The notes: generated by a model from the letters alone, not told the origin. 64,000 bases of DNA from Megamonas funiformis (GCF_010669225.1 NZ_CP048627.1:372001-436000); one strand, 5' to 3'; shown: positions 45,021 to 56,474, numbered from the stretch's first letter. Translations and numbers: made by a program.

Positions 45021-45353
45021 GTGGAAGCTAAAGCAGTAGCAAAATATATCCGTATTTCTCCGCGTAAAGTACGTATTGTTATGAATCTTATTCGTGGCAA
45101 AAACGTAGCTGACGCGTTTGCAATATTGAAATTCACACCTAAAGCAGGTGCTGATGTAATTAATAAAGTTTTAAAATCAGCAGTAGCAAATGCTGAAAAT
45201 AATTTTGATATGAATCCTGATAACCTCTATGTGGCTACAGCATTCGTTGATCAGGGACCTACCCTTAAACGTATTCACCCACGTTCCCGTGGACAGGCAT
45301 TCAAAATCTTAAAACGTACATCTCATGTTACGATCGTAGTTAAAGAAAAATAA
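45021..45353 (+). CDS. rplV: Ribosomal protein L22
   Basis: 110 residues from GTG 45021, after AAAGGAGG. Contains [20 protein letters not shown] and the tunnel hairpin [19 protein letters not shown], wild type for macrolide-contacting residues. 21 bases after rpsS. Confidence 0.97.
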   Translation: MEAKAVAKYIRISPRKVRIVMNLIRGKNVADAFAILKFTPKAGADVINKVLKSAVANAENNFDMNPDNLYVATAFVDQGPTLKRIHPRSRGQAFKILKRTSHVTIVVKEK

Positions 45354-45372
45354 TTAGAAGGAGGGAATAGAT

Positions 45373-46047
45373 TTGGGACAAAAAGTTAATCCACATGGTA
45401 TGCGCCTTGGTATCGTAAAAACTTGGGATGCGAAGTGGTATGCTGGTAAAGATTTCGCTGCTAACTTACACGAAGATATTAAAATTCGTAGCTTCTTAAA
45501 AGAGACTTTAAAAGTTGCTGGCGTATCTAAAATTGAAACAGAACGTTCTAAAAATCGTCTCAGATTAACTATTCATACTGCTAAACCTGGTATGGTTATC
45601 GGCCGTGGTGGTTCTGGTATTGAACAGCTTAAAAAAGGCCTTAAAAAATACACTGATAAACACGTAGATATTAATATCGCAGAAATTAAACAGCCAGATA
45701 TGGATGCTACACTCGTAGCTGAAAACATCGCTTCTCAGCTCGAACGTCGTGTTGCTTTCCGTCGTGCAATGAAACAGGCTGTTAGCCGTACAATTCGTAT
45801 GGGTGCAAAAGGTATTAAAGTAACAGTAGGTGGCCGTCTCGGCGGTGCTGAAATTGCTCGTAGTGAATCTTACCGTGAAGGTAGTATTCCACTTCATACT
45901 TTACGTGCTGATATTGATTATGGTACAGCTGAAGCACATACAACTTATGGCCGTCTTGGCGTAAAAGTATGGATCTTCAAAGGTGAAGTTCTTCCTGAAA
46001 AGAAACTTGCTGCACAAGCAGAAGCTGTTGAAGGGAGCGAAGATTAA
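45373..46047 (+). CDS. rpsC: Ribosomal protein S3
   Basis: 224 residues. N-terminal [14 protein letters not shown] domain with [14 protein letters not shown] and C-terminal S3 domain. TTG start at 45373 with AAGGAGGG upstream. Its TAA overlaps the rplP ATG by one base. Confidence 0.98.
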   Translation: MGQKVNPHGMRLGIVKTWDAKWYAGKDFAANLHEDIKIRSFLKETLKVAGVSKIETERSKNRLRLTIHTAKPGMVIGRGGSGIEQLKKGLKKYTDKHVDINIAEIKQPDMDATLVAENIASQLERRVAFRRAMKQAVSRTIRMGAKGIKVTVGGRLGGAEIARSESYREGSIPLHTLRADIDYGTAEAHTTYGRLGVKVWIFKGEVLPEKKLAAQAEAVEGSED

Positions 46048-46484
46048 TGTTAATACCTAAAAGAGTAAAATACCGTAAACAGTTCCGTGGTACTATGAAA
46101 GGTAAAGCTCATAAAGGTAATACTGTAGTACATGGTGAATTCGGTTTACAAGCTCTCGAACCTGCATGGATTACAAACCGTCAGATCGAAGCAGCTCGTA
46201 TTGCGATGACTCGTTATATTAAACGTGGTGGTCAGGTTTGGATTAAAATCTTCCCTGATAAACCAGTAACTGCAAAACCTGCTGAAACTCGTATGGGTAG
46301 CGGTAAAGGTTCACCTGAATACTGGGTAGCAGTAGTTAAACCAGGTCGTATTATGTTTGAAATGGGCGGCGTTAGTGAAGAAGTTGCTAAAGAAGCTATG
46401 CGTCTTGCAAGCCATAAACTCCCAATCAAAACAAAATTTGTTAAGCGTGAAGTGCAAGGGGAGGGTGAAGTAAATGAAGGTTAA
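46047..46484 (+). CDS. rplP: Ribosomal protein L16
   Basis: 145 residues. Contains the conserved [19 protein letters not shown] segment near the A site. Coupled to rpsC at the start and overlapping rpmC by 11 bases at the end. Confidence 0.98.
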   Translation: MLIPKRVKYRKQFRGTMKGKAHKGNTVVHGEFGLQALEPAWITNRQIEAARIAMTRYIKRGGQVWIKIFPDKPVTAKPAETRMGSGKGSPEYWVAVVKPGRIMFEMGGVSEEVAKEAMRLASHKLPIKTKFVKREVQGEGEVNEG

Positions 46485-46668
46485 TGAAATACGTGAAATG
46501 AGTGCTGGCGAACTTAACCAGAAACTTGCTTCGCTTAAAGAAGAATTATTCAACCTCAGATTCCAGCTTGCTACAGGTCAGCTTGAAAACCCTATGCGTA
46601 TCAAAGAAGTAAAGAAAACTATTGCTCGTATTAAAACTATTCAACGCGAACAAGAATTAAAAGCTTAA
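46474..46668 (+). CDS. rpmC: Ribosomal protein L29
   Basis: 64 residues, two-helix hairpin protein at the tunnel exit ([27 protein letters not shown]). Starts inside the rplP end, with GGGGAGGG as ribosome binding site there. Confidence 0.97.
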   Translation: MKVNEIREMSAGELNQKLASLKEELFNLRFQLATGQLENPMRIKEVKKTIARIKTIQREQELKA

Positions 46669-46726
46669 TAGTTAAGATTAGACTAATAGATAATAAATGA
46701 TATGCAGAAGGAAGGAGGTTCTTTTA

Positions 46727-46987
46727 ATGAGCGAAATTAGAAATGAACGCAAGACTAAAGTTGGTAAAGTTGTAAGCGACAAAATGGAAAAAACTATTGT
46801 TGTTGCTGTAGTTGATACTGAAAGTCATCCACTCTATAAAAAATCAGTTAAGAAAACTGTTAAATTTAAAGCACATGATGAAAACAACGAAGCTCACGTA
46901 GGAGATACAGTTTCTATTATGGAAACTCGTCCTTTATCTAAAGATAAACGTTGGAGACTCGTTGAAATTCTTGAAAGAGCAAAATAA
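46727..46987 (+). CDS. rpsQ: Ribosomal protein S17
   Basis: 86 residues from ATG 46727, preceded by GGAAGGAGG; an upstream ATG at 46697 would read through this site. OB-fold protein with [14 protein letters not shown] and [21 protein letters not shown]. Confidence 0.97.
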   Translation: MSEIRNERKTKVGKVVSDKMEKTIVVAVVDTESHPLYKKSVKKTVKFKAHDENNEAHVGDTVSIMETRPLSKDKRWRLVEILERAK

Positions 46988-47026
46988 TTTGTTACTTGAT
47001 ATAGAATTTTAGAAGGAGGTAAAGCA

Positions 47027-47395
47027 ATGATTCAGCAACAAACAATGTTGAATGTTGGTGATAACACTGGTGCAAAAGAAATTATGTGTATCCGTGTAAT
47101 GGGCGGTTCTTATCGTAAATATGCCAACATTGGTGATATAATCGTAGCTGCAGTTAAATCTGCTTCACCTGGTGGAATGGTTAAAAAAGGTGACGTTGTT
47201 AAAGCTGTAGTAGTACGTTCTAAAAAGGGTTTACGTCGTGTTGACGGTTCTTATATCCGCTTTGATGAAAACGCTGCTGTTATTATTAAAGATGATAAAA
47301 CTCCACGCGGAACTCGTATTTTTGGCCCGGTAGCCAGAGAATTACGTGACAAAGATTTCATGAAAATCGTTTCACTGGCACCAGAAGTAATTTAA
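47027..47395 (+). CDS. rplN: Ribosomal protein L14
   Basis: 122 residues, full length. Contains [17 protein letters not shown] and the [16 protein letters not shown] signature. At the subunit interface. GAAGGAGG precedes the ATG. Confidence 0.99.
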   Translation: MIQQQTMLNVGDNTGAKEIMCIRVMGGSYRKYANIGDIIVAAVKSASPGGMVKKGDVVKAVVVRSKKGLRRVDGSYIRFDENAAVIIKDDKTPRGTRIFGPVARELRDKDFMKIVSLAPEVI

Positions 47396-47419
47396 TAAAT
47401 AGACAGGAGGTGCCAAGAT

Positions 47420-47752
47420 TTGTCACAGGCTAAATTGCATGTAAAAAAAGGTGATACAGTTTTAGTATTATCCGGTAAAGATAAAGGTAAACAAGGTAAA
47501 ATCCTTCAGGCTATGCCTGCTAAAGATAAAGTTGTAGTTGAAGGCGTTAACAAAATTAAACGTCATACTAAACCTAATCAGAAAGCTCCAAACGGCGGTA
47601 TCATTGAAAAAGAAGCTCCTATGTTTGCTTCTAAAGTTATGGTAGTTTGCCCAGCTTGTTCTAAAGCAACTCGTGTTGCGAAAAAAGAAATTGATGGTAA
47701 AATGGTTCGTGTATGCAAAAAATGCGGTGAAGCATTAGACCAAGCAAAATAA
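47420..47752 (+). CDS. rplX: Ribosomal protein L24
   Basis: 110 residues. KOW motif [20 protein letters not shown], plus a C-terminal CPAC...CKKC pair that can hold zinc, seen in many Firmicutes L24. TTG start at 47420 after AGGAGG. Confidence 0.97.
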   Translation: MSQAKLHVKKGDTVLVLSGKDKGKQGKILQAMPAKDKVVVEGVNKIKRHTKPNQKAPNGGIIEKEAPMFASKVMVVCPACSKATRVAKKEIDGKMVRVCKKCGEALDQAK

Positions 47753-47773
47753 TTGAGGAAGGAGGATATCTTG

Positions 47774-48313
47774 GTGGATAGATTACAAGAAAAATATATC
47801 AATGAAGTTGTTCCTGCTATGACTGAAAAATTCGGTTATAAAAATGTAATGCAACTTCCTAAGATTGAAAAAGTTATCATTAGTATGGGTGTTGGTGAAG
47901 CTGCTCACAACTCTAAAGCATTAGATTCTGCTGTAGCTGACCTCACTATTATCGCTGGTCAGAAACCTGTTTTGACTCGTGCGAAAAAATCTCTTGCTGC
48001 ATGGAAATTACGTGCAGGAATGCCTATTGGCGCTAAAGTTACTCTTCGTGGAACTCGTATGTATCAGTTCCTTGATAAATTTATGAATATCGCTTTGCCT
48101 CGAGTTCGTGACTTCCGTGGCGTAAGCCCTAAAGCTTTTGATGGTCGCGGAAACTATTCAGTTGGTCTTAAAGAACAATTGATTTTCCCTGAAATCGAAT
48201 ATGATAAAATCGAAAAAATTCATGGTATGAATATTATTATTGTTACTACGGCAAAGACTGATGAAGAAGCTAGAGCTCTTCTTAAATTAATGGGTATGCC
48301 GTTTAGTGCTTAA
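47774..48313 (+). CDS. rplE: Ribosomal protein L5
   Basis: About 179 residues. Binds 5S rRNA; contains [13 protein letters not shown]-like and [18 protein letters not shown] segments. Start is GTG 47774, eight bases after GGAGG; TTG 47771 is an alternative. Earlier codons back to 47753 overlap the binding site and are not coding. Confidence 0.95.
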   Translation: MDRLQEKYINEVVPAMTEKFGYKNVMQLPKIEKVIISMGVGEAAHNSKALDSAVADLTIIAGQKPVLTRAKKSLAAWKLRAGMPIGAKVTLRGTRMYQFLDKFMNIALPRVRDFRGVSPKAFDGRGNYSVGLKEQLIFPEIEYDKIEKIHGMNIIIVTTAKTDEEARALLKLMGMPFSA

Positions 48314-48338
48314 TTCTTAAGAGGAGGTATACTGATCT

Positions 48339-48524
48339 ATGGCCAGAAAGGCAATGGTCCAGAAATGGAGTCAAGAACCTAAATTTAAGGTTCGTAAATA
48401 TAACAGATGCAAAATCTGTGGTCGTCCACATGGTTATATGCGTAAATTTGAAATGTGTCGTATTTGTTTTAGAGAACAAAGCTACAAAGGCGCAATCCCT
48501 GGCGTAACAAAAGCTAGTTGGTAA
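48339..48524 (+). CDS. rpsZ: Ribosomal protein S14, zinc-binding type Z
   Basis: 61 residues, the short S14 with CKIC...CRIC (residues 24-27 and 40-43 region) coordinating zinc. GAGGAGG before the ATG. Like L33 and L36 here, the zinc form is the one kept in the main operon. Confidence 0.97.
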   Translation: MARKAMVQKWSQEPKFKVRKYNRCKICGRPHGYMRKFEMCRICFREQSYKGAIPGVTKASW

Positions 48525-48551
48525 GGTTGAAAGAAAGGAGGATATCGATTT

Positions 48552-48950
48552 ATGGGAATGACTGATCCTATTGCAGATATGTTAACTCGTTTGCGTAATG
48601 CAAACTCCGTACTTCATGATAAAGTTGAAATTCCTGGTTCTAAAATTAAACAGGCTATTGCAGAAGTTCTTAAAGAAGAAGGTTTCATTAAAGACTTCTC
48701 CTTCGCAGAAGATAACAAACAAGGTGTTATCACAATTAACTTGAAATATGGTCCAAACCGTGAACAAGTAATCACTGGTATTAAACGTATTTCTAAACCT
48801 GGTCTTCGTGCTTATGCTAAGAAAGATCAATTACCTCGCGTACTTGGTGGTCTTGGTATTGCTATCATCTCTACTTCTAAAGGTATTATGAGTGATAAAC
48901 AAGCACGTCGTGAAGGTGTTGGCGGCGAAGTTTTAGCTTACGTATGGTAA
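48552..48950 (+). CDS. rpsH: Ribosomal protein S8
   Basis: 132 residues. [14 protein letters not shown] start and [26 protein letters not shown] end are conserved. A classical repressor of spc operons in E. coli; no S8 site was identified here. AAAGGAGG upstream. Confidence 0.98.
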   Translation: MGMTDPIADMLTRLRNANSVLHDKVEIPGSKIKQAIAEVLKEEGFIKDFSFAEDNKQGVITINLKYGPNREQVITGIKRISKPGLRAYAKKDQLPRVLGGLGIAIISTSKGIMSDKQARREGVGGEVLAYVW

Positions 48951-48978
48951 AATTAGTTTTAGACTAGGAGGTGTACAG

Positions 48979-49524
48979 ATGTCAAGAATTGGTAGAGAAC
49001 CGATTACAATCCCTGCTGGGGTTACTGTAACAGTTGATGAACATAATCACGTAGCGGTTAAAGGTCCTAAAGGAGAAATTAGCCGTGACTGTCATAAAGA
49101 TATGAAAATTACAGTAGGTGAAGGCGTTGTAACAGTAGAACGTCCATCCGAAGATAAAATGCATAGATCTTTACATGGTCTTACTCGTACTCTTATCAAC
49201 AATATGGTTGTAGGTGTAACACAAGGCTTTGTAAGAAATCTTGAAATTAATGGTGTAGGTTATAGAGCTGCACAGGCTGGTAAAAACCTTAACTTATCTT
49301 TAGGTTTTTCCCATCCAGTAGTTGTTGAACCTCCTGTTGGAATCAAATTAGAAGCTCCTGCTCCTAACAAGATTGTTGTATCTGGTATCGATAAAGAAGC
49401 AGTTGGCGCTATGGCAGCTAAAATTCGTTCTTACAGAGAACCTGAACCTTACAAAGGAAAAGGTATTAAGTACGAAGGCGAACATATCCGTCGTAAAGCT
49501 GGTAAAACTGGTTCTAAGAAATAA
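48979..49524 (+). CDS. rplF: Ribosomal protein L6
   Basis: 181 residues, two homologous domains; C-terminal [22 protein letters not shown] is the family signature. Near the factor-binding site. AGGAGGTG before the ATG. Confidence 0.98.
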   Translation: MSRIGREPITIPAGVTVTVDEHNHVAVKGPKGEISRDCHKDMKITVGEGVVTVERPSEDKMHRSLHGLTRTLINNMVVGVTQGFVRNLEINGVGYRAAQAGKNLNLSLGFSHPVVVEPPVGIKLEAPAPNKIVVSGIDKEAVGAMAAKIRSYREPEPYKGKGIKYEGEHIRRKAGKTGSKK

Positions 49525-49560
49525 TAATCTTTAGTTAGAAATAGAAAGGAGAGGCTGGTT

Positions 49561-49920
49561 TTGTTTAATAAACAGGATAAAAATAAAGCTCGTCAGAAAC
49601 GTCATTTAAGAGTTCGTAATCATATTTCTGGCACAGCTGAAAGACCTCGTTTAAACGTATTCCGTAGCTTAAGCAACATTTATGCTCAAGTTATTGATGA
49701 TGTTAATGGTGTTACATTAGTATCCGCAAGCTCTAAAGATAAAGATTTCAACGCTTACGGCGGTAACATCGAAGCAGCTAAAGCTGTAGGTGCAGCTGTA
49801 GCAAAACGTGCTCTTGAAAAAGGCATTACTGAAGTTGTATTTGACCGCGGTGGCTATGTATATCATGGTCGTGTAGCAGCTTTAGCAGATGCAGCTCGTG
49901 AAGCTGGTCTAAAATTCTAA
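49561..49920 (+). CDS. rplR: Ribosomal protein L18
   Basis: 119 residues. 5S rRNA-binding; [23 protein letters not shown] start and [24 protein letters not shown] end. TTG start at 49561 with AAAGGAGAGG upstream. Confidence 0.97.
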   Translation: MFNKQDKNKARQKRHLRVRNHISGTAERPRLNVFRSLSNIYAQVIDDVNGVTLVSASSKDKDFNAYGGNIEAAKAVGAAVAKRALEKGITEVVFDRGGYVYHGRVAALADAAREAGLKF

Positions 49921-49942
49921 TATTGGAACAGGAGGTAAATTA

Positions 49943-50443
49943 ATGGCCAAGATTGACGCTAACGCACTTGAATTAGAAGAAAAAGTTGTGTATATTAATC
50001 GCGTTGCTAAGGTTGTAAAAGGTGGCCGTCGCTTTTCTTTCAGCGCTCTTGTTGTAGTAGGCGATAAAAACGGTCATGTTGGTGCAGGTCTCGGTAAAGC
50101 TAGCGAAGTACCTGAAGCAATCAGAAAAGGCATTGAAGATGCTAAAAAGAATCTTGTAGAAGTTTCTTTAGTAGATAAAACTATTCCACACGAAAGCCTC
50201 GGTGTATTCGGTGCAGGTCGTGTGCTCTTAAAACCAGCTGCAAAAGGTACTGGTGTTATCGCAGGTGGTCCAGCTCGTGCAGTCTTAGAACTTGCAGGTG
50301 TTGGTAATATCTTAACAAAATCTCTTGGTTCTTCTAACCCTAATAACATGGTTCGTGCAACTATTAAAGGTTTAGAACAGCTTAAAAAAGCTGAGCTCGT
50401 AGCTGAACTTCGTGGAAAATCCGTTCAGGAACTTTTAGGTTAA
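49943..50443 (+). CDS. rpsE: Ribosomal protein S5
   Basis: 166 residues. N-terminal dsRNA-binding-like domain ([23 protein letters not shown]) and [18 protein letters not shown]. Ribosomal fidelity protein. AGGAGG before the ATG. Confidence 0.98.
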   Translation: MAKIDANALELEEKVVYINRVAKVVKGGRRFSFSALVVVGDKNGHVGAGLGKASEVPEAIRKGIEDAKKNLVEVSLVDKTIPHESLGVFGAGRVLLKPAAKGTGVIAGGPARAVLELAGVGNILTKSLGSSNPNNMVRATIKGLEQLKKAELVAELRGKSVQELLG

Positions 50444-50458
50444 GGAGGAAATATTTCA

Positions 50459-50644
50459 ATGGCAAAAGTGAAAATTACCCTTACAAGAAGTCTGATCGGC
50501 AGACCTGAAACTCAGAGAAGAACAATTCAGGCTTTGGGATTACGTAAATTAAATTCTACAGTAGAACATGAAGATACAGCTACAATTAGAGGTATGATTC
50601 ATAAAGTAGAACATCTTATTACAGTAGAAAAAATCGGCGAATAA
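50459..50644 (+). CDS. rpmD: Ribosomal protein L30
   Basis: 61 residues, the short bacterial L30 ([28 protein letters not shown] region). AAGGAGG before the ATG, 15 bases after rpsE. Confidence 0.97.
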   Translation: MAKVKITLTRSLIGRPETQRRTIQALGLRKLNSTVEHEDTATIRGMIHKVEHLITVEKIGE

Positions 50645-50665
50645 TTTAGAGGAGGTGTCCAGGTT

Positions 50666-51106
50666 ATGAAATTACATGAATTATCACCAGCACCGGGCTC
50701 TAGAAAAGTTCGTATTCGTGTTGGTCGTGGTTTAGGTTCTGGTTTAGGTAAAACTTCCGGACGTGGTCATAAAGGTCAGAACGCTCGTTCTGGTGGCGGC
50801 GTACGTACAGGTTTTGAAGGTGGCCAGATGCCTTTATACCGTAGATTGCCAAAACGCGGCTTCAAAAATATTTTTGCAAAAGAATATGCTGAAGTAAACG
50901 TTTCTTCTTTAAATCGTTTTGAAGATGGCGCAACAGTAGATCCAGCAGCATTAGTAGAAGCAGGTATCCTTAAAAACGTTTGTGACGGTGTACGTGTTCT
51001 TGGTAACGGCGAAATTACTAAGAAATTAACTGTTGTAGCAAACGGCTTCACAAAATCTGCTGAAGAAAAAATTACAGCAGCAGGTGGAAAAGTAGAGGTG
51101 ATCTAA
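50666..51106 (+). CDS. rplO: Ribosomal protein L15
   Basis: 146 residues. Glycine-rich [20 protein letters not shown]-terminal tail and [28 protein letters not shown] upstream. The secY start codon follows its stop with no gap. Confidence 0.98.
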   Translation: MKLHELSPAPGSRKVRIRVGRGLGSGLGKTSGRGHKGQNARSGGGVRTGFEGGQMPLYRRLPKRGFKNIFAKEYAEVNVSSLNRFEDGATVDPAALVEAGILKNVCDGVRVLGNGEITKKLTVVANGFTKSAEEKITAAGGKVEVI

Positions 51107-52363
51107 GTGCTTTCAGCTCTTAGCAATATCCTCAAAATCACCGAATTGCGACAGAAAATAGTATTTACACTAATTATGTTTGCAGTCTTCAGGCTCGGGA
51201 CTCATATCCCGGTGCCTGGAGTAAATCCTTCAGTAATTGAACAGTTATTTAACAGCGGTAACTTGTTTGGCTTGTTGGATTTATTTTCCGGTGGTGCTTT
51301 AAGTAAATTTTCTCTCTTTGCTATGAGTATTACCCCATATATCAACGCGTCAATTATTATTCAATTATTGACCGTAGTAGTACCTACTTTGGAACAGTGG
51401 TCTAAAGAAGGTGAAGAGGGACATAAAAAGATAACCAAGACGACCCGTTATTTGACTGTTGTCTTGGCATTTTTACAAGCTATAGGTATGTCTATTGGTC
51501 TTAAACAGGCCATAATTAATCCTAGTATTACATCAATTCTTATTATTGCAATTACCCTAACAGCAGGAACAGTGTTCCTCATGTGGATTGGTGAGCAGAT
51601 AACTGCACATGGTGTGGGAAATGGTATATCGCTTATCATTTTCGCAGGTATCGTTGCAGCACTTCCACAAAATTTGGGTACTATATATAATTACTTGCAA
51701 GCAGGCACAATAAGCTATTTTAATGTGTTATTCTTTGCAATAATCGCCCTTGCTATGATTGTTTTTGTTATTGCCATTCAGCAAGGACAACGTAGAGTTC
51801 CGGTGTCTTACGCAAAACGCGTTGTAGGTCGTAAAACTTACGGTGGCCAATCTACGCATATACCGCTTAAAGTAAATCAGGCCGGCGTTATACCAATCAT
51901 CTTTGCATCATCAGTATTGATGTTCCCAGCTACTTTAGCTCAGTTTGTACAAACTCCTTGGATTAAAACAATTGCTGATTATTTCCAATGGGGAACACCT
52001 TTTCAAAGTGCTGTATATGCATTATTGATTTTATTTTTTACGTATTTTTACACTGCGGTTACATTTAAAATTCCGGATCTCGCTGATAATTTGAAAAAAT
52101 ACGGTGGTTTTATTCCTGGAATTCGTCCAGGTCAGGCAACTGCAGATTATTTAGACCGTATTATGACACGTATTACATTAGCGGGTGCATTTTTCCTTGC
52201 ATTCATTGCAATTTTACCAACAATGATAGCTGGTGCTACTCATATTGAAGGAATTCATTTTGGTGGTACAGCATTATTAATCGTAGTTGGGGTTGCTCTT
52301 GATACGATGAAACAAATTGAATCAATGGTCGTAATGCGCCATTATGAAGGTTTTATGAAGTAA
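51107..52363 (+). CDS. secY: Protein translocase channel SecY
   Basis: 418 residues with ten predicted membrane spans. Conserved cytoplasmic loop [19 protein letters not shown] and [14 protein letters not shown]. Inner-membrane channel with SecE, encoded at 32027. GTG start immediately after the rplO stop; the site AGAGGTG lies inside rplO. Confidence 0.98.
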   Translation: MLSALSNILKITELRQKIVFTLIMFAVFRLGTHIPVPGVNPSVIEQLFNSGNLFGLLDLFSGGALSKFSLFAMSITPYINASIIIQLLTVVVPTLEQWSKEGEEGHKKITKTTRYLTVVLAFLQAIGMSIGLKQAIINPSITSILIIAITLTAGTVFLMWIGEQITAHGVGNGISLIIFAGIVAALPQNLGTIYNYLQAGTISYFNVLFFAIIALAMIVFVIAIQQGQRRVPVSYAKRVVGRKTYGGQSTHIPLKVNQAGVIPIIFASSVLMFPATLAQFVQTPWIKTIADYFQWGTPFQSAVYALLILFFTYFYTAVTFKIPDLADNLKKYGGFIPGIRPGQATADYLDRIMTRITLAGAFFLAFIAILPTMIAGATHIEGIHFGGTALLIVVGVALDTMKQIESMVVMRHYEGFMK

Positions 52364-52374
52364 GGAGGATTTTT

Positions 52375-53019
52375 ATGCACATCCTTTTAATGGGCCCTCC
52401 TGGTGCTGGTAAAGGTACACAGGCAGCTAGGCTAGTAGAAGAATTTAAAATTCCTCATATCTCCACTGGGGATATGTTTCGTGCAGCAGTAAAAGAAGGT
52501 ACTGAACTTGGAAAACAAGCAAAAACTTGCATGGATGCTGGAAAATTAGTTCCAGATGAAGTTACAATTGGTATTGTAAAAGAACGTTTAGCTAAAGCTG
52601 ACTGCGAAAAAGGATTTATTTTGGATGGTTTTCCTCGTACAGTAGAACAAGCTGTGGCTTTGGATAAAATTTTAAGTGAATTAGGTTTAAAACTTAACTG
52701 TGCTTTGAACGTTGCTGTTCCAGCAAGTGAATTAATCAGAAGAGCAGTTGGTCGTCGTATTTGTAAAAAATGCGGTGCTACTTATCATGTAGAATTTAAG
52801 CCATCTAAGAAAGACGGAATTTGTGACGTGTGCGGCGGTGACCTTTATCAAAGAGCTGACGACAGCGAAGCAACAATGAAAAATCGTCTTTCTGTTTATG
52901 AAGAACAGACAAAGCCTCTTATTTCTTATTATGAAAAAGAAGAACTTTACAAAGAAGTTGACGGAAGTCAGTCAATGGATAAAGTATTCCAAGACATTGT
53001 TGCAATTTTGCGCAGTTAA
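52375..53019 (+). CDS. adk: Adenylate kinase with zinc lid
   Basis: 214 residues. P-loop GPPGAGKGT (7-15), DGFPRT near 84, and a long LID with CKKC...CDVC holding zinc, as in Gram-positive enzymes. Converts AMP and ATP to two ADP. 11 bases after secY. The map gene that usually follows is absent. Confidence 0.98.
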   Translation: MHILLMGPPGAGKGTQAARLVEEFKIPHISTGDMFRAAVKEGTELGKQAKTCMDAGKLVPDEVTIGIVKERLAKADCEKGFILDGFPRTVEQAVALDKILSELGLKLNCALNVAVPASELIRRAVGRRICKKCGATYHVEFKPSKKDGICDVCGGDLYQRADDSEATMKNRLSVYEEQTKPLISYYEKEELYKEVDGSQSMDKVFQDIVAILRS

Positions 53020-53103
53020 TTGATAATATAATACGGTAATATATCTGTTGTAAAAAAAGTGTGAAAAAAATCGCTGATAATGATATATTTAAACGCTGTA
53101 ATA

Positions 53104-53112
53104 TGTTATAAT
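53104..53112 (+). promoter_or_regulatory. Extended -10 promoter before infA
   Basis: TGTTATAAT (53104-53112) is a TGnTATAAT extended -10. The -35 is poor. The start point would be near 53119, giving a leader of about 165 bases before infA. Confidence 0.6.
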
Positions 53113-53118
53113 TAATAT

Positions 53119-53270
53119 TCGGGCAGTAAACAGAAATGTTTTTCTGTGGCAGATAACAATAATGTTGGGCATGGCATTGCTGTAAAAACGGATTACTGAC
53201 AGGTTTGGGCATATCATGGGCATGATAATTCAAACCTCAAAGAGTTTTCGGCCCAACTTAAGCTTTAATT
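53119..53270 (+). ncRNA. Structured leader RNA upstream of infA-rpmJ-rpsM-rpsK-rpsD
   Basis: The 264-base gap holds no ORF with a ribosome binding site but several strong helices. ACAGAAA/TTTCTGT is at 53130-53136 with 53141-53147. A long-range stem GTTGGGC/GCCCAAC (53164-53170 with 53251-53257) encloses a two-part hairpin: AGGTTTG/CAAACCT (53201-53207 with 53231-53237) topped by TATCATG/CATGATA (53212-53218 with 53221-53227). GGGC at 53121-53124 could compete for the same GCCC. The layout is that of an autoregulatory r-protein leader; S4, encoded downstream, is a candidate ligand. Family unknown. Confidence 0.6.
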
Positions 53271-53283
53271 GAAGGAGAATTTC

Positions 53284-53502
53284 ATGTCTAAGCAAGATGT
53301 AATTGAAGTTGAAGGTAAAGTATTAGAGGCTTTGCCTAATGCAATGTTTAAAGTGGAGTTAGAAAACGGACATGTTGTTCTAGCTCATGTTTCTGGGAAA
53401 ATTCGCATGAATTTTATCCGCATCCTGCCAGGTGATAAAGTTACTATTGAACTTACGCCTTATGATTTGACCAGAGGCCGAATCACTTACCGTTTTAAAT
53501 AA
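53284..53502 (+). CDS. infA: Translation initiation factor IF-1
   Basis: 72 residues from ATG 53284, with GAAGGAG upstream; an ATG at 53269 precedes the site. OB-fold [25 protein letters not shown] and [17 protein letters not shown] are diagnostic. Confidence 0.98.
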   Translation: MSKQDVIEVEGKVLEALPNAMFKVELENGHVVLAHVSGKIRMNFIRILPGDKVTIELTPYDLTRGRITYRFK

Positions 53503-53536
53503 GACCTATTGGGAAATAGGCATTATAGCAATGTAG

Positions 53537-53665
<129 letters not shown>

Positions 53666-53680
53666 GGAGGTGCTCATTGT

Positions 53681-54049
53681 ATGGCACGTATTGCCGGTGT
53701 AGATTTACCACGCGATAAACGAGTTGAAATTGCTTTAACATATATTTTTGGTATTGGTATTAAAACTTCTCAGGATATCTTAGCTGCTACTGGTATTAAT
53801 CCAGATACTAGAGCTCGTGATCTCACTGAAGATGAAGTTGCTAAGTTACGTGAATATATCGACAAAAATCATCTTGTAGAAGGTGACCTTCGTCGTGAAA
53901 TTTCTTTAAATATTAAACGTTTAGTTGAAATTGGCTGCTATCGCGGTAGACGCCATCGTTTAGGCTTACCTGTACGCGGTCAGAACACTAAAAACAACGC
54001 ACGTACTCGTAAAGGTCCTAAAAAGACTGTAATGGGTAAAAAAGGCTAA
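53681..54049 (+). CDS. rpsM: Ribosomal protein S13
   Basis: 122 residues. [25 protein letters not shown] start, helix-two-turn-helix, and [15 protein letters not shown] tail reaching the P-site tRNA. AAGGAGGTG upstream. Confidence 0.99.
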   Translation: MARIAGVDLPRDKRVEIALTYIFGIGIKTSQDILAATGINPDTRARDLTEDEVAKLREYIDKNHLVEGDLRREISLNIKRLVEIGCYRGRRHRLGLPVRGQNTKNNARTRKGPKKTVMGKKG

Positions 54050-54068
54050 GAAGAAGGAGGTTTAATAA

Positions 54069-54461
54069 GTGGCAGCAAATAAATCATCTCGTCCAAAGAG
54101 AAAAGATCGTAAAAATGTCGAATACGGTGTGGCTCACATTCGTTCGACTTTCAATAATACAATTGTTACTATCACTGATAAAAATGGTAATGCTTTATCC
54201 TGGGCTAGTGCTGGCGGACTTGGCTTCAGAGGCTCTAGAAAAAGCACTCCATTTGCAGCTCAAATGGCAGCAGAAGTTGCAGCAAAAGCAGCAATGGAAC
54301 ATGGTTTAAAACAGGTTGAAGTATATGTAAAAGGTCCTGGTGCAGGTCGTGAAGCTGCAATCAGATCTTTACAGGCAACTGGTCTTGAAGTTAACATGAT
54401 TAAAGATGTTACTCCAATTCCTCATAATGGTTGTCGCCCACCTAAACGTAGAAGAGTATAA
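54069..54461 (+). CDS. rpsK: Ribosomal protein S11
   Basis: 130 residues. Contains [24 protein letters not shown] and the [14 protein letters not shown] signature; ends [21 protein letters not shown] start at 54069 after GAAGGAGG. Confidence 0.99.
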   Translation: MAANKSSRPKRKDRKNVEYGVAHIRSTFNNTIVTITDKNGNALSWASAGGLGFRGSRKSTPFAAQMAAEVAAKAAMEHGLKQVEVYVKGPGAGREAAIRSLQATGLEVNMIKDVTPIPHNGCRPPKRRRV

Positions 54462-54482
54462 TTAGGAGGTTGAAGTAGAAAT

Positions 54483-55076
54483 ATGGCTATTGACAGAGTT
54501 CCTTCTCTGAAAAGATGTCGCGCTCTCGGCTTAGAAACAGCTGTAGTTGGTCTTGCAAAAAGCTCCAAAAGACAGCCTAAACGTTCTGGTCGTAAAGTAA
54601 GCGAATACGGAATGCAGTTAAAAGAAAAACAAAAAGCTAAATTTATATATGGTGTATTAGAAAAACAGTTTAGAGCTTATTATGATAAAGCTAAAACTAT
54701 GCCAGGCGTAACAGGTGAAAACTTACTTGGTCTTCTCGAACGTAGAATTGACAACGTTGTTTTCCGTTTAGGTCTTGCATCCACTCGTCGTCAGGCTCGT
54801 CAGCTCGTTTCCCATGGTCACATCACTGTTAATGGTAAACGTCTTGACATTCCTTCCGCTTTAATTAAAGTTGGCGATGTAATCGGTGTTAAAGAAAAAA
54901 GCCGTGGTACTGCATTATTCAAAGAAATTGCAGAAAGCAAAAATGCTTTAAACGTACCAGCTTGGCTTACTGCTGATATCCAGAATCTTAGCGGTTCTGT
55001 TACAAGATTCCCTAACCGCGACGAAATTGATATTCCAGTTGATGAACAGGCGATTGTCGAATTGTACTCCAGATAA
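54483..55076 (+). CDS. rpsD: Ribosomal protein S4
   Basis: 197 residues. S4 RNA-binding domain (LERRIDNVVFRLGLASTRRQARQLVSHGHI, about 88-117). No zinc cysteines. Placed between rpsK and rpoA, as in clostridia and proteobacteria. A possible ligand of the infA leader. Confidence 0.98.
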   Translation: MAIDRVPSLKRCRALGLETAVVGLAKSSKRQPKRSGRKVSEYGMQLKEKQKAKFIYGVLEKQFRAYYDKAKTMPGVTGENLLGLLERRIDNVVFRLGLASTRRQARQLVSHGHITVNGKRLDIPSALIKVGDVIGVKEKSRGTALFKEIAESKNALNVPAWLTADIQNLSGSVTRFPNRDEIDIPVDEQAIVELYSR

Positions 55077-55119
55077 TATGTCTGTGTTTTATAGCGCATA
55101 GAATAGGAGGTTGTTTCAG

Positions 55120-56076
55120 ATGATCGAAATCGAAAAACCAAAGATTGAGATTGTGGAAATAAGTGAAGACAACCGTTATGGTAAATTTGTCTGTGAACCA
55201 TTGGAACGCGGATATGGTACTACTCTTGGCAACAGCTTACGTCGTATTTTGTTGTCTTCTTTAGAGGGTGCAGCTATAACATCTATCAAAATTGATGGTG
55301 TTCTTCATGAATTTTCTACTATTCCTGGGGTTCGTGATGATGTAACAAACATTATTTTAAACTTAAAAGAATTATGCTTAAAAATGCATGATGAAGAACC
55401 TCATACCATTCGTATAGATGTTACTGGTGAAAAAGAAGTAACAGCAGCAGACATTATTGTTGATTCTGATATTGAGATTCTCAATAAAGATTTGCATATT
55501 GCTACTGTTGATGAAACTGGTTCTTTGAAAATGGAAATGGTAGTTGAACGTGGAAGAGGATATACACCTGCTGATAAAAATAAAAAACCAGATCAGGTTA
55601 TTGGTATTATCCCTATCGATTCCATCTTCTCTCCTATTCAAAGAGTTAACTACACAGTAACAGATACTCGTGTTGGTAATGTTACCGACTATGATAAACT
55701 TACATTAGAAGTATGGACTGATGGTTCTATAAAACCAGAAGAAGCAGTAAGTAAATCAGCTAGCATTTTGATTACTCACTTGCGTCTATTCCAGAATATG
55801 GGTGGTTCTGTAGAAGATATTCCTGCTGATGAAGGAATTTTCAATACACCAGAAGAAGATAATACTTCTAAAGTTATGGAAATGACAATCGAGGATCTTG
55901 ATTTATCTGTACGTTCTTACAACTGCTTGAAGAGAGCTGAAATCAACACTGTTGCAGATTTAATGCAAAAGAGTGAAGATGATATGATTAAAGTTAGAAA
56001 CCTTGGTCGTAAATCTCTTGAAGAAGTTAAGAAAAAATTACAGGAATTGGGATTAACACTCGCTGAAAAAGAATAA
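55120..56076 (+). CDS. rpoA: RNA polymerase subunit alpha
   Basis: 318 residues from ATG 55120, after AGGAGG at 55105-55110; a TTG at 55111 is too close to the site. N-terminal dimerisation domain (about 1-230) with [19 protein letters not shown] and C-terminal DNA/activator-binding domain (about 245-318). The only polymerase core subunit in this window. Confidence 0.98.
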   Translation: MIEIEKPKIEIVEISEDNRYGKFVCEPLERGYGTTLGNSLRRILLSSLEGAAITSIKIDGVLHEFSTIPGVRDDVTNIILNLKELCLKMHDEEPHTIRIDVTGEKEVTAADIIVDSDIEILNKDLHIATVDETGSLKMEMVVERGRGYTPADKNKKPDQVIGIIPIDSIFSPIQRVNYTVTDTRVGNVTDYDKLTLEVWTDGSIKPEEAVSKSASILITHLRLFQNMGGSVEDIPADEGIFNTPEEDNTSKVMEMTIEDLDLSVRSYNCLKRAEINTVADLMQKSEDDMIKVRNLGRKSLEEVKKKLQELGLTLAEKE

Positions 56077-56096
56077 CAGGAAAGGACAGGCTGCTA

Positions 56097-56438
56097 ATGG
56101 GCTACAGTAAATTAGGACGCAACTCCAGTGCACGTAAAGCTTTATTCCGTAGTGTGCTAGTTTCCCTTTTTAAACATGAACGCATTGAAACTACTGAAGC
56201 TAAGGCTAAAGAAATCAGCGGTCTTGCTGAAAAACTCATTACCCTTGCAAAACGCGATGACTTAAGTGCTCGCCGTCAGGTTATTGCTGAACTTGTTGAT
56301 AAAGAAGTTGCAAAAAAATTATTCGATGAAATTGCACCTAAATATAATGACCGCAATGGTGGTTATACTCGTATTCTTAAATTAGGCGTACGTCGTGGTG
56401 ACGCTGCTCCAATGGCTCTTTTAGAGTTAGTAAAATAA
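56097..56438 (+). CDS. rplQ: Ribosomal protein L17
   Basis: 113 residues, short bacterial L17 ([34 protein letters not shown] region). 20 bases after rpoA; last gene of the ribosomal cluster. Confidence 0.98.
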   Translation: MGYSKLGRNSSARKALFRSVLVSLFKHERIETTEAKAKEISGLAEKLITLAKRDDLSARRQVIAELVDKEVAKKLFDEIAPKYNDRNGGYTRILKLGVRRGDAAPMALLELVK

Positions 56439-56474
56439 TTTAGAATTAGTAATTCATTGAATTATTGATATGTG

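Noticed and set aside
52919-53233. Minus-strand ORF spanning the adk end and the infA leader
   Set aside because: It overlaps adk, shows low-complexity composition and lacks a start site; the structured RNA explains the sequence better.
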